Positions 1 through 8,030 are shown, counted from the stretch's first letter. The stretch: DNA of 64,000 nt from Cupriavidus pauculus (GCF_002858765.1 NZ_PJRP01000012.1:1-64000), one strand, 5' to 3'. Made by a program: numbers and translations. The notes: a model not told the origin generated them from the letters alone.

Positions 1-129
1 AAGGAACACTCGGGCGCCTACGGCATGGGCATCGACTACGCCTACACGATGGTGCACAAGGCCGCCCAGCGCACGCAGACCGCGCACCCGTCGATTGCCC
101 CGGTGCATGCGCCGGTGATCGAGTACTAA
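1..129 (+). CDS. C-terminal end of an unidentified protein (partial)
   Basis: The window opens inside a reading frame that runs 42 codons to a TAA stop. The tail contains the segment GAYGMGIDYAYTMVHKAAQR and ends APVIEY. I do not recognise the family from this tail alone. Codon usage is GC3-rich like the real genes nearby, and a very strong hairpin begins 45 bases after the stop, so this is most likely a genuine gene end. The start lies outside the window. Confidence 0.6.
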   Translation, partial: KEHSGAYGMGIDYAYTMVHKAAQRTQTAHPSIAPVHAPVIEY

Positions 130-173
130 TGGGCAAACGCTAGTCCCTATCCACCCCACACAACGCACCACAC

Positions 174-227
174 AACACGGGCACGCCAGCGCCATCCCTC
201 ATCGGATGGCGCTGGCGTGCCCGTGTT
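174..227 (+). terminator. 24-bp perfect hairpin after the first gene
   Basis: Positions 174-197 and 204-227 form a perfect 24-bp inverted repeat with a 6-nt loop. It lies 45 bases after the stop of the leftmost gene. There is no clean T-run behind it, so it may be a transcription end, a message stabiliser or an extruding palindrome. Confidence 0.6.
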
Positions 228-1314
228 CGCTTCGCGCAATTTATTCGGTGGATTAGTAGTGAGATCGATCTGGAACCCGTCAAAAATCATTCGAGCGAAT
301 GATGTGTGATTTGCCAATTTTTTGGCTGCGGGCGTCGAGCCGGATGCATGCGCGTGAAACGCGCTTGCGCGCGTATACGCGCATACGTATACGCCCGTTG
401 CACTTTGAGGGACGCGCGGGCCATGCACTTTGGCAGCCAACATTCACAGCTGCGGCACACAAAGCGTACTCACTGCTGCGTATGAAATTCCTTTTAAATC
501 AATGGTGCGGAATCACGCGTGCACAAACGATTTTTTGTCGTTGGCGAGGGCCTCAGGCGCACTTCATGCCTTCGCTGGATGTGGCTGGCGCGCCCTCCCA
601 GTGACCGGCTTAGCGCCCTGCCCGCGTGTATGGAAACCGCACTTGCATGGCCTGGCTGTCATGCAAACGCCTCCGACGCAGCACGCGGGACGAATGGAGG
701 CTGTCAGTAGAAGCCTCCCCACATTCATTTGCTGGATTCTTGTCGAAGCGTTGGCGCTGGACAGGTGCAATGGCGTGAATGGCCCGTGCGGGCAGCAATG
801 CCGAGATGGGCGCTTGCAAGTGCTGGGCCTTCGCCGGGTCGCCAGGCGGTTCCTCTGCCCGCTGTGCTGCGCTACGCGCCCCTTGATCAGCGCTTTGGAT
901 GCGTAACAAGCCTTTAGAGCGCCCGAGGATTCTGGTATCGTCAGCGCCATCCGCTATGGCCCTTCCGCCATTTGCCAGCACGACATTCCCTTGGCCGCCC
1001 CACGTGGGCCCGATACAACGGACCGTGTGATGAATAACCGCGCGCAGGCCACCTTGTTGCCCCCAATTCCCCCATGTGCGCCAGCTTGCATTAAAATAAT
1101 TTACATTGCACTTTGATGTGCAGAATGGGCCGGCTCAGATTTCGAATGACAACTTCTGGTTGCAAATCAGTCACTTACGTGAGTTCGCCCGCGTGCACCT
1201 GCCGTGGCCGGCGGGCGGCGTCGCCGTCTGCAGCGTGGTCCGGTCAACACGCGCAGCAGCGGCACATGGCGTTGAGAAATAAGCCTGAAATTGCACATAT
1301 TGGGGAGAGCAGCC
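228..1314. other. 1.1-kb region without a convincing gene
   Basis: All open frames here are short, overlap on both strands and lack family features or good ribosome binding sites. It holds an alternating purine-pyrimidine stretch at 355-400 with two CGTATACG palindromes (372-379, 386-393). The same 8-mer is repeated in the replication origin. The last 60 bases carry the ribosome binding site of the recombinase-like gene. I see nothing else definite. Confidence 0.5.
372..393. repeat. pair of CGTATACG palindromes
   Basis: Two perfect copies of CGTATACG start at 372 and 386, 14 bp apart. The 8-mer recurs at 6504, 6532, 6739, 7311, 7336 and 7544 in the origin and repA start region. I did not notice it elsewhere in the window. 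Confidence 0.5.
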
Positions 1315-2943
1315 GTGTCCGATGAGCGAGATACGCTGGCTGCGACCAAACTGACCCGTACCGAATTTGCCGTGGTTCGGGCCTATGCGCAGGGCATGCG
1401 ACCGTTGGAGATCGCCAACCGCTACCTGCTGGATCCCGACGATGACGACGAACTGACCGAGCATCAGGCCATCCAGCGCATTCTCTCGTTACGGGATCGT
1501 CTGGTGCAGTTTGCGCTCCAGCATGATCGGCCGGATATCGCCGAAATGTTCGAGGCGCTGCGGGGACGGTCTGACACCGGGATGTCGCGGCGGGTCGAAG
1601 CCCTGTCATCGATCGAGCAGTTGGGCCAGGGACGCCCGCTCCCGTCGCATCGCGTGTCGCTGTGGTTCGGACCAAGTCTGGCCAGGCGCCTCTCTGCGGC
1701 CAACATCCACACCATCGCCGACCTCGTAGCCCTGGCGAACCGCCGCGGCAGCGGCTGGTGGCGCCATGTCCCCCGTATCGGCCAGAAATCCTGCGAGACG
1801 ATTGTTCGCTGGCTCAGCGCTCAGCAAGCTACTTTCGACATCGAATTGCGTGAGTTCGTGCAGGCGCACGCTGATTTTATGACTCGTGCGCCGCTTTTAG
1901 GCGCATCTTTATGGCATGGCATGCGTGTCCCTGTGCCATTGGAATCCATGCGTCCATCTGCGGGAAATAGCGCGCACGAAATGGAACTGGCTGAAGAACT
2001 GGGTACGGTGAAGGCTTGGATCAGGTCGAAGGAATCGTCGCCAAACACATGGAAAAGTTATCGGCGCGAAGCCGAACGGGTGCTATTGTGGGTGGCACGT
2101 CAGGGCCGTTCGTTGCGGTCATTGACTGCGGCAGACTTGGTGGCGTACCAATCGTTTCTGGCCAATCCTCAGCCCGCCGACTTCTGGTGCGGCCCGTCCA
2201 GCGCGCGCGACAAGGCCCATTGGCGCCCGTTCGAGGGTCCGCTGCGTACCAGCTCCTGCGAAGCTTCGCTGCGCGTTGTCCGCGCACTGCTTGGCGCCCT
2301 TCACCACGATGTACCGCGTCGGCGCGCCCGGCGGCCACGCGATACCGCGGGCCAAGTCAAGCTTAATGTCATCGCCGCAAATCCCGCCTTGTCGGGCGAA
2401 ACCCTGCTGACGGATGTCGACCTGGTCGCGTCCGAAGGTGCGTACACCGCCTCGCCCAATCCGGTTAGCCGATTTCTGAATTGGCTAGCCAACGACGCAC
2501 CCGCGCCGCAGCAACGCGCGGCGCTTGCAGCCGCCTTGTTGATCGCCCGCCATGGTTTGCGTGTGGTCGAGCTGCCGGAATTGCGCTTCGCGCATCTGGC
2601 GCGGGGACTCAATACTGTCAGCCTGACGCTTGCGGCGAAGAACGCGGCAAGGGCGGGAGACATGGAGCTGGGCGCCGAAGTCTGGCACGCGCTGGCGATG
2701 CACTGGCGAGACCGGGGAATCGAGTGGGAAGGCCACGTGTCAGGCGGTATCGCTGACGCGGCGTTGCTCGCCCCGATCGGTTTTCCTGAAACCAAACGGG
2801 GCCGAGCGAAGCGGTCGGAGAAGTCAGCCGGTTACTCGGCCAGCGGACTGGACCGGCTGTTGCGTTCCAGTTGGCGGCGCTTTGCCGCCGTGCATGACGA
2901 TGTGTCGGCGGGGTTCACACCCCGGCAACTGCGGTTGGCCTGA
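1315..2943 (+). CDS. tyrosine-recombinase-like protein next to parB, catalytic end missing
   Basis: Protein of about 542 aa. The GTG at 1315 is preferred because GGGGAG lies 7 bases before it; an in-frame TTG at 1291 has none. The middle part (about residues 220-320) resembles a SAM-like core-binding domain (KAWIRSKESSPNTWKSYRRE). The C-terminal part resembles a tyrosine recombinase catalytic domain: a box-I-like ARHGLRVVELPELRF with the first Arg, and a beta-hairpin Lys (LAAKNAARAGD). The protein stops right at a PRQLR segment that matches the usual HxLR box, with His replaced by Pro. The following His/Trp and the nucleophilic Tyr are absent. The stop is 2 bases from the convergent parB end, so no frameshifted remainder fits. 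Similar proteins near Burkholderiaceae secondary-chromosome par loci are called phage integrase family. This copy is probably a DNA-binding protein without strand-transfer activity (inference). Confidence 0.7.
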   Translation: MSDERDTLAATKLTRTEFAVVRAYAQGMRPLEIANRYLLDPDDDDELTEHQAIQRILSLRDRLVQFALQHDRPDIAEMFEALRGRSDTGMSRRVEALSSIEQLGQGRPLPSHRVSLWFGPSLARRLSAANIHTIADLVALANRRGSGWWRHVPRIGQKSCETIVRWLSAQQATFDIELREFVQAHADFMTRAPLLGASLWHGMRVPVPLESMRPSAGNSAHEMELAEELGTVKAWIRSKESSPNTWKSYRREAERVLLWVARQGRSLRSLTAADLVAYQSFLANPQPADFWCGPSSARDKAHWRPFEGPLRTSSCEASLRVVRALLGALHHDVPRRRARRPRDTAGQVKLNVIAANPALSGETLLTDVDLVASEGAYTASPNPVSRFLNWLANDAPAPQQRAALAAALLIARHGLRVVELPELRFAHLARGLNTVSLTLAAKNAARAGDMELGAEVWHALAMHWRDRGIEWEGHVSGGIADAALLAPIGFPETKRGRAKRSEKSAGYSASGLDRLLRSSWRRFAAVHDDVSAGFTPRQLRLA

Positions 2944-2945
2944 GA

Positions 2946-3962
2946 TCAGAGCAGGGTCTTGTCCAGGCCGAAGCGGGCCTTGAGAACCTCCAGCAGGTCC
3001 TCGCGGGCATTGCGATCCGTCAGCTGGACATCGAGCATGATCCGCCCCGAATCCCATTCCTTGATCGTGCCGAGCAGCTGACCTGCCTCGGTGCGAATCT
3101 TATACTGGCGACTGATTTCCTTGACCTTGCGGGACTTGCCCTCCTGCGCATGCTTCCGGATCGACTCCACCTCGCGGCTCGACAAGCCGTCGTTCATGAT
3201 GCGCGTGGCCAGCTCACGGGTACGATCCTCACCCGCAATCTTGCAATAGAGGGTCAGCTCATAGCCCGCGGCGATGCCAATGGCGCTGGGGCGCTCGCGC
3301 ATGACGGCGATCACCGATTCCGGCAGCTTCAGCAGTGCCAGCGTTTTGTTCACCGTTCCGGCAGACATCCCGGTCAACTCACAAATCTCTTCCTCTTTCT
3401 GAACCTTGCCTTCATCCAGCAACTGGCGCCACGCAATCGCGTTATCCAGCGCCGACTGATCCGAGCGCTGCTCGTTCAGCAGGAATGACAGCCGATAGAA
3501 ATCGAGGTCGCTGAGGTCGTCCTCGATAAAGCATTCCATCTCCAGCTTGCCGGCCGACGCGAGGGCGCGTTTGCGATAGTGCCCGTCGATCAGGATGTAG
3601 TGTCCCGGCCGGGTGGGATCTGGCGCAGCCAGGCCAGGCGTCTTCTGCCCGTGCGTGGCGATCGACGCGGCGCGTTCCTGGACAACGGCCGGATCGTAAA
3701 TACGGCGCGCGTTGAACGGATTGTCGTGCAGGTTCGCGATAGGCACACGAATCAGCAGTCGCCCTTCCACGCTCGCGACGGTACTTTCAGCGCTGAAAGT
3801 GGCCACCTGTGCGCCGGGGCGTTGAGTCTGGAGCAGACCATTCGGGTGATCGGACAACGCGGCTTCCGCACGTGCGAACCGGTCGATCGCATCGCTGCGG
3901 GTTTTCTCCGCGGCCATACCGGCGAGCATGCCGGCCTTCAGACTTTTCAATTTCGTTGCCAT
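2946..3962 (-). CDS. parB: chromid partition protein ParB
   Basis: 338 aa. ParB binds centromere-like parS sites and spreads to form the partition complex that ParA moves. The N-terminal arm is followed by the ParB/Srx-type nuclease-like domain (about residues 70-165: VPIANLHDNPFNARRIYD, then IDGHYRKRALASAG in place of the GERR box). Next comes a helix-turn-helix region (EEICELTGMSAGTVNKTLALLKLPESV) and a basic, charged C-terminal region. The ATG at 3962 lies 5 bases after the parA stop, so the two are cotranscribed. A perfect 18-bp palindrome sits inside the gene at 3783-3800 and is a parS candidate. The sequence is more plasmid-like than chromosome-1-like, as expected for a chromid. Confidence 0.93.
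   Translation of the reverse strand: MATKLKSLKAGMLAGMAAEKTRSDAIDRFARAEAALSDHPNGLLQTQRPGAQVATFSAESTVASVEGRLLIRVPIANLHDNPFNARRIYDPAVVQERAASIATHGQKTPGLAAPDPTRPGHYILIDGHYRKRALASAGKLEMECFIEDDLSDLDFYRLSFLLNEQRSDQSALDNAIAWRQLLDEGKVQKEEEICELTGMSAGTVNKTLALLKLPESVIAVMRERPSAIGIAAGYELTLYCKIAGEDRTRELATRIMNDGLSSREVESIRKHAQEGKSRKVKEISRQYKIRTEAGQLLGTIKEWDSGRIMLDVQLTDRNAREDLLEVLKARFGLDKTLL
3783..3800. promoter_or_regulatory. parS: candidate parS site inside parB
   Basis: ACTTTCAGCGCTGAAAGT is a perfect 18-bp palindrome. Its 16-bp core is repeated exactly at 4636-4651, just ahead of parA. Position and symmetry fit a ParB-binding centromere; this is inference. Confidence 0.65.
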
Positions 3963-3967
3963 TCGTA

Positions 3968-4624
3968 TTACTCAATCAGGGACAGTATCTCGTCCACCAT
4001 CATGTCGACTTCCTGGATCGCCTCGCGCGCACCCGGCACGCCATGAACCGTACAGCCTATTGCCAGGCATTCTCGAAACGCCGAACGCGAGCCGATCATC
4101 GAATTCAGCAGCGGCACGTCGGCGTCGTCGCCAAGGATCTCGATGGCTTGCCGGGCGATGGAAACGCGGCGCTGGACCATATTCGCCATCACGCGAATCT
4201 GCAGGGTCTCGTTCTGCACCTGCGCGTGCTGCGCCAGCGTCTTGGCGGCTACCGCGGCCCAAAGGTCGGGCGGGGACGGTACCACTGGAATAACGGCCAG
4301 ATCGGAAATCAGCAATGCGCTCGAGGGTGCGGCCGAGTGCACGGCCGGCGGGCAGTCGATGAGGATGTAGTCGTAGTCATGCACAAATTTGCGCACTTCA
4401 CGATGCATCGCGCCGCCCGAGGGAGCCAGCCCAATGACAGAAGCCGGAAACGGCCGCTCGTCGCTGGCCTGTGCCGCCCAACGGGTGGCCGTGCCCTGCT
4501 CGTCCATGTCGACAAGCATCGAGCGGGCCCCACGAAGTCCCAATGTGCCAGCGAGATGCATGCTAACGGTCGTCTTGCCGCAGCCGCCCTTCTGGTTGAA
4601 AACGGTGATAATTTTTGCTGCCAC
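3968..4624 (-). CDS. parA: chromid partition ATPase ParA
   Basis: About 218 aa from the GTG at 4624. That start is preferred over the GTG at 4636 because a GAGG-containing ribosome binding site lies 6 bases before it. It gives the usual short type-Ib-like ParA beginning VAAKIITVFNQKGGCGKTT, with the deviant Walker A Lys pair in KGGCGKTT. Later motifs are LVDMDEQGTATRW (A-prime box) and YILIDCPPA (Walker B). ParA forms ATP-dependent dimers on the nucleoid and moves ParB-parS complexes. It is the first gene of the parAB operon, and a candidate parS palindrome directly upstream suggests ParB autoregulation. Confidence 0.93.
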   Translation of the reverse strand: MAAKIITVFNQKGGCGKTTVSMHLAGTLGLRGARSMLVDMDEQGTATRWAAQASDERPFPASVIGLAPSGGAMHREVRKFVHDYDYILIDCPPAVHSAAPSSALLISDLAVIPVVPSPPDLWAAVAAKTLAQHAQVQNETLQIRVMANMVQRRVSIARQAIEILGDDADVPLLNSMIGSRSAFRECLAIGCTVHGVPGAREAIQEVDMMVDEILSLIE

Positions 4625-4635
4625 TTGGGGCCTCA

Positions 4636-4651
4636 CTTTCAGCGCTGAAAG
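4636..4651. promoter_or_regulatory. parS: candidate parS site upstream of parA
   Basis: CTTTCAGCGCTGAAAG is a perfect 16-bp palindrome ending next to the parA ribosome binding site. It is identical to the core of the site inside parB. It lies about 30 bp downstream of the predicted parAB -10 box, a position suited to repression or autoregulation. Confidence 0.65.
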
Positions 4652-4680
4652 CGCGAATGATGGTGTTCAATCAAGGCGAA

Positions 4681-4709
4681 ACTTTAGCCAATCCCACAGT
4701 GCACTACAA
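4681..4709 (-). promoter_or_regulatory. probable parAB promoter
   Basis: On the minus strand TTGTAG (4704-4709) and TAAAGT (4681-4686) are separated by 17 bp. The AT-rich stretch at 4713-4740 just upstream could act as an UP-like element. This is by pattern only. Confidence 0.4.
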
Positions 4710-5039
4710 CCCATTTTTGAAAATTAAAATAATTGGAATGTGCTGTGCACGCCAGGCGCCGAGCAGCCAGGACCACCATAAGTGCCAAGGGTGGGAGAAA
4801 CCCGCCTATATCAACTTTGGGGATTCTTCTTCTTGAAAAGCGGTAGAGAATCCGCCTAAAGTAAAGGTAGTGCGCATTACCGCGCACATGACACCGCAAC
4901 ACAATGTGGCTATGATGCCCGTTACAGTCGAGTCAAGTCGTCTCAACTCGTTGACTTCCGTTTGGTATCTACGAGACCCCAGCGTGCTTGAACGGTTGTT
5001 TGCGTTTTGTAAACGAACTTGCTTCGAAAGGACTTTCTT

Positions 5040-5243
5040 ATGGCAACCGGTACGGTCAAGTGGTTCAACGAGACCAAGGGTTTCGGCTTCATTACTCCAG
5101 ACGATGGCGGTGCAGACCTGTTTGCCCACTTCTCTGAGATCCAGGGTGCGGGTTTCAAGACCCTGAAGGATGGCCAGCGCGTGACGTTTGAAGTCAAGCA
5201 AGGCCCGAAGGGCCTGCAGGCTTCGGCAATCAAGCCGGCCTGA
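5040..5243 (+). CDS. cspA: cold-shock protein CspA family (left of the origin)
   Basis: 67 aa, the family's standard size. It is a single OB-fold nucleic-acid-binding protein that melts RNA structure. RNP1 (KGFGFI) and RNP2 (DLFAHF) are both intact. The ATG at 5040 has GAAAGGA upstream; a longer frame from TTG at 5019 is not needed. Some 400 bp of non-coding DNA separates it from parA, enough for a long leader as is common in csp genes. A strong terminator follows at 5291-5328. It sits between parA and repA, and a second csp gene sits on the far side of the iterons, so two csp genes flank the origin. Confidence 0.95.
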   Translation: MATGTVKWFNETKGFGFITPDDGGADLFAHFSEIQGAGFKTLKDGQRVTFEVKQGPKGLQASAIKPA

Positions 5244-5290
5244 AGCGAACCACTGCGGTTCTCCGGCGGTCGTCGAGATGACTGACCGGT

Positions 5291-5328
5291 AAGCAAGAAG
5301 GGCAAGCACATGCTTGCCCTTCTTGCTT
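5291..5328 (+). terminator. rho-independent terminator of cspA
   Basis: An 18-bp perfect stem (5291-5308 with 5311-5328) ends in a TTTT run on the plus strand. It lies 47 bases after the cspA stop and before the end of the convergent repA gene. Confidence 0.85.
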
Positions 5329-5369
5329 TTCAGCAGCCACACGCCACACGGGTAGCACCCGACCGATGG

Positions 5370-6518
5370 CTATCCGAGCTTGCGCACGCTGGTACGTGAA
5401 GGCTGCAGGATCAGCGCCTTCGACGAATCCGCATCGACCTTTGCACCGGGATACACGACCAGAACATCCTTGAGCGCCTTGCGGAACAACGCCCGGAACT
5501 TGCGTTCGCTCTCCGTTTCCGTCCCGAACTGCATCTGCAGCGCTTCCCAGGGGATTTCCGTACGACGCTGGATCGTGAAGAACCGATAGGTCAGCCACGA
5601 ATACACATCGAGCGCGAACGGCGACTGCTTCAGCGCCTTAAGCGCCCGCATATCGACCGGCACAGGCCGGTTGACCAGTTCGTTGAAGAACGGCTCCGAC
5701 AGCACAACAAAGCTCTCGAACATCGACCCTTGGCCAGGCTGCATCGGATCCCACCACGTCGACAGCTGGTCGGCAAGCAGATAGCCGACCCGGTCGATCG
5801 ACAAGGGCTCGTGATTGGGCGCCTGGTTAGGCACAGGCACGGATTTGTTCTGCACGATGGCGATCGTAGCCGAAAATAGCCGGATCATTTGCTGGCGAAC
5901 CAGCGTCATCGTGCCGCGCTTGCCACCTGTGGCCATCGGAATGCCCAGGTTGTACATGAACTCCGACAAGGAGTTGCCAAGCGAGATTCGGCGGTCTTCC
6001 ACGGTCCCTGTGAACTCGCCGCGCTTCTTCTTGGCCATGATTTCCTTGCCAATCCAGGCAAGCATCAGACGTGGGTACGATCCATACGGGTACCCGAGCG
6101 ACACGGTTTCAGAAACCAGCTTCTGCCGGCCATTCGATGCGCGCTCAGACCGTTGCTGCGTGAAGTAACCCGGCTGGATCATCAGCGAAATATTTCCGCT
6201 GGTGCGCGTCCAGACAGGCGGAGCGCCCTTTGGTGCACGATACGGCAGGGTCACCTGCACGCTGGCACGGCTCAGGAAGCCGACCTCGCCACTTTGCCAT
6301 GCGTCTTCACGCTCCATGGCTTGGGCTTCGTCGAAGAGACGCTGGAATTTCTCGGACGGCGCGAGGACGTTCTCGTTCCCCGGAATGATGATGCGGGACG
6401 GTTCCGCGTCCGCTTCCAGGACAGTACGTTCCCCCTCGGAGGCCATAGAGCGTTTGATCGACATATTGATGGGCTTCGGATTACCCGCCTTTTTACGCGA
6501 TCGCGTATACGTTGTCAC
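5370..6518 (-). CDS. repA: replication initiator RepA of the chromid
   Basis: 382 aa from a GTG at 6518. It resembles the plasmid RepA-C type initiators found on Burkholderiaceae chromids, with a winged-helix-type central region (about 100-330: YRAPKGAPPVWTRTSGNISLMIQPGY, then FALDVYSWLTYRFFTI) and a positively charged C-terminus. It should bind the adjacent iterons and load the replisome at the origin. The start is uncertain: the GTG overlaps the end of an iteron (6518-6533) and no ribosome binding site is seen. In-frame ATGs at 6464 and 6446 are alternatives, which would put the iteron and two CGTATACG palindromes in the leader. Iteron occupancy at the start suggests autorepression. Confidence 0.9.
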   Translation of the reverse strand: MTTYTRSRKKAGNPKPINMSIKRSMASEGERTVLEADAEPSRIIIPGNENVLAPSEKFQRLFDEAQAMEREDAWQSGEVGFLSRASVQVTLPYRAPKGAPPVWTRTSGNISLMIQPGYFTQQRSERASNGRQKLVSETVSLGYPYGSYPRLMLAWIGKEIMAKKKRGEFTGTVEDRRISLGNSLSEFMYNLGIPMATGGKRGTMTLVRQQMIRLFSATIAIVQNKSVPVPNQAPNHEPLSIDRVGYLLADQLSTWWDPMQPGQGSMFESFVVLSEPFFNELVNRPVPVDMRALKALKQSPFALDVYSWLTYRFFTIQRRTEIPWEALQMQFGTETESERKFRALFRKALKDVLVVYPGAKVDADSSKALILQPSRTSVRKLG

Positions 6519-6540
6519 GCAGAAACGGGTACGTATACGT
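6464..6540 (-). promoter_or_regulatory. repA control region: iteron flanked by CGTATACG palindromes
   Basis: An inverted iteron (6518-6533) is flanked by CGTATACG at 6504-6511 and 6532-6539, the palindrome centres being 28 bp apart. The right-hand one is part of the 10-bp palindrome ACGTATACGT. All overlap the GTG start of repA. The arrangement looks like an operator for autoregulation. Confidence 0.5.
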
Positions 6541-6738
6541 GTTTATCTGCCCGCTGCGTTGTTTCAGGTCGGTTCTGAAACCACCGGGTGTCCTGCAAGC
6601 AGGTTGGGTTGCATGGCCGGGTATCCGGCGACTGGTGGGATGGCAGCCACACGGTGGGCAACCCCGCAGGGTTGTCCACGGTTGGCAGCTCATCCACTAC
6701 AAGTAAACGATACCGATACGGGTTAACTACTCGTAAAC

Positions 6739-6746
6739 CGTATACG
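6739..6746. repeat. CGTATACG palindrome in the origin
   Basis: One perfect copy inside CCGTATACGG, 44 bp before the tandem iterons. See also 6504, 6532, 7311, 7336 and 7544. Confidence 0.5.
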
Positions 6747-6789
6747 GAGCGTCTGGGCGCTTGATTCCAAAGCCTTTTTCGGGTGTCCG

Positions 6790-6894
6790 TGTACCCGTTT
6801 CTGCGGCATTCCGTACCCGTTTCTGCGCCTGCCCGAACCCGAATCTGCGACAAACCGAACCCGTTTCAGCGGAAACGGCGTACCGGAATCTGCG
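6790..6894 (+). repeat. five tandem iterons, 22-bp period
   Basis: Repeat units start at 6790, 6812, 6834, 6856 and 6879, spaced 22, 22, 22 and 23 bp, about two helical turns, so a bound initiator would sit on one face. Units 3-5 are diverged (CGAACCCGAATCTGCG, CGAACCCGTTTCAGCG, CGTACCGGAATCTGCG). This regular block is the likeliest initiation core; the other 17 copies are irregularly spaced. Confidence 0.85.
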
Positions 6895-7310
6895 GGGATA
6901 AGTTACTGATCCCACAGGGTTTTCCACAGGAAACGACCGGTGAAGCGTACCCGTTTCTGCGCGCCGCAGCTCGGGCACCCGTTCGCTGGTTGCGAACTGC
7001 AGCGCACCAGTGGCTTATCCACGCAGAATTGGGTACGCCGTCCAGTCAGGCCACACGGAAATAATGGCCGGGCGTACCCGATTCTGCGTGCGAATGCTCC
7101 GAAAGCGAACCCAATTCTGCGTATACAGGGTTGAGGCTCCGAAAAGCGTCCGTCGAACCTCTTTCTGCGGCGTACCCATTTCTGCGGCAATGAGGCCCAA
7201 GCCCTTTGACTGGGGAAAGCGTACCTATTTCTGCGTCCAGAAATCCATGCACTCCGAGGTAAAGCGTACCCAATTCTGCGAGAGAAATCGGGCGGGATGG
7301 CGAGGCGGCA

Positions 7311-7551
7311 CGTATACGTATCGTCTGCCGCCGCGCGTATACGTGGAACGAGTCCGTACTTTGGGTGATGAATGTCAGCCAAGCCTGGTCCGCGGGCGTA
7401 CCCGTTTCTGCGTCGTTTTGGTGAACTGGCCTGCCCGCCGCGGTCGAAAAAAAGCCCCGTGCCAAGCCCCTGCGTACCCGATTCTGCGGTCGATGGGATC
7501 CGAAAACCGTACCCGTTTCTGCGCCGCCCCTCCTTCGCCTGCCCGTATACG
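7311..7551. repeat. three further CGTATACG palindromes
   Basis: Perfect copies at 7311-7318 (within ACGTATACGT), 7336-7343 and 7544-7551, lying between iterons. The first two are 25 bp apart. Confidence 0.5.
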
Positions 7552-7686
7552 TTGGCAAATGCGAAAGCGTACCTAATTCTGCGGGGAAAACCGTTTTGCA
7601 CAATCTATAGGCAGGATAACTGTCTGGGCTGTGCGCTTTATGAGCCACCTTAGGGCGAAAAGCGTACCTATTTCTGCGTTGCACAA

Positions 7687-7712
7687 ACCGTGTCGCAATC
7701 AAGCGACACGGT
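7687..7712. repeat. 10-bp inverted repeat in the origin
   Basis: ACCGTGTCGC (7687-7696) and GCGACACGGT (7703-7712) form a perfect stem with a 6-nt loop between iterons at 7663 and 7731. It could be a binding site or a structured element of the origin. Confidence 0.45.
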
Positions 7713-8030
7713 GATCTACTTCCAGCGAACCGTACCCATTTCTGCGGCGCGGCAAAAGGCCTGCGTACCCATTTCTGCGTGGACACGAGTGAGCGTATGC
7801 CTGGACGGATCAAGGGCGTACCCGTTTCTGCGTTGAAGGTCGGGCAGGGCGGAAAGCGTCAGTGCTGAACCGAGTGAGGGAGACTGGCCCGGCGCGCAAG
7901 CCGCTGCGAGGAGAATCGGAGGGAGAGCGGAAGCAGCGTGGCGGCTGTGTGCCGGCGGCGGATGACGAAGCGCCCTGTGCGCCTGAGGCGCGTGACGACG
8001 TGCGCTGGGCGCAAGCTGCAAAGGGACGAA

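Larger units (their letters stand above)
6672..7023 (+). promoter_or_regulatory. DnaA-box-like sites
   Basis: TTTTCCACA at 6920-6928 fits the relaxed DnaA consensus TTWTNCACA. TTATCCACG at 7015-7023 has one mismatch and TTGTCCACG at 6672-6680 has two. They sit on either side of the tandem iterons. Confidence 0.55.
6518..7860. other. oriC2: chromid replication origin with 22 iterons
   Basis: No real gene lies between repA and the cspA-type gene at 8095; the apparent ORFs are translations of the repeat. Copies of a 16-bp motif (consensus CG(T/A)ACC(C/T)(G/A)(T/A)TTCTGCG) start at 6518 (reverse), 6790, 6812, 6834, 6856, 6879, 6946, 7022 (reverse), 7073, 7106, 7154, 7171, 7220, 7265, 7397, 7473, 7508, 7568, 7663, 7731, 7764 and 7817. 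Six are exact CGTACCCGTTTCTGCG. DnaA-box-like sites lie at 6672, 6920 and 7015. The lower-GC stretch around 7585-7640 is a possible unwinding region. Iterons, DnaA boxes and the adjacent initiator gene together define an iteron-type origin. Confidence 0.85.

Noticed and set aside
228..1100. Opposite-strand ORFs of 100-158 codons
   Set aside because: They overlap each other on both strands and have no recognisable domain, GC3 bias or ribosome binding site.
6790..7832. A CRISPR array
   Set aside because: Repeats are only 16 bp, spacing varies from 17 to more than 100 bp, several units are diverged, two are inverted, and no cas genes are present.
6518..7860. Long overlapping frames with repeated RRNGYA, AETGT and YPFLR peptides
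   Set aside because: They are translations of the 16-bp iteron in several frames, with no ribosome binding sites or family features.
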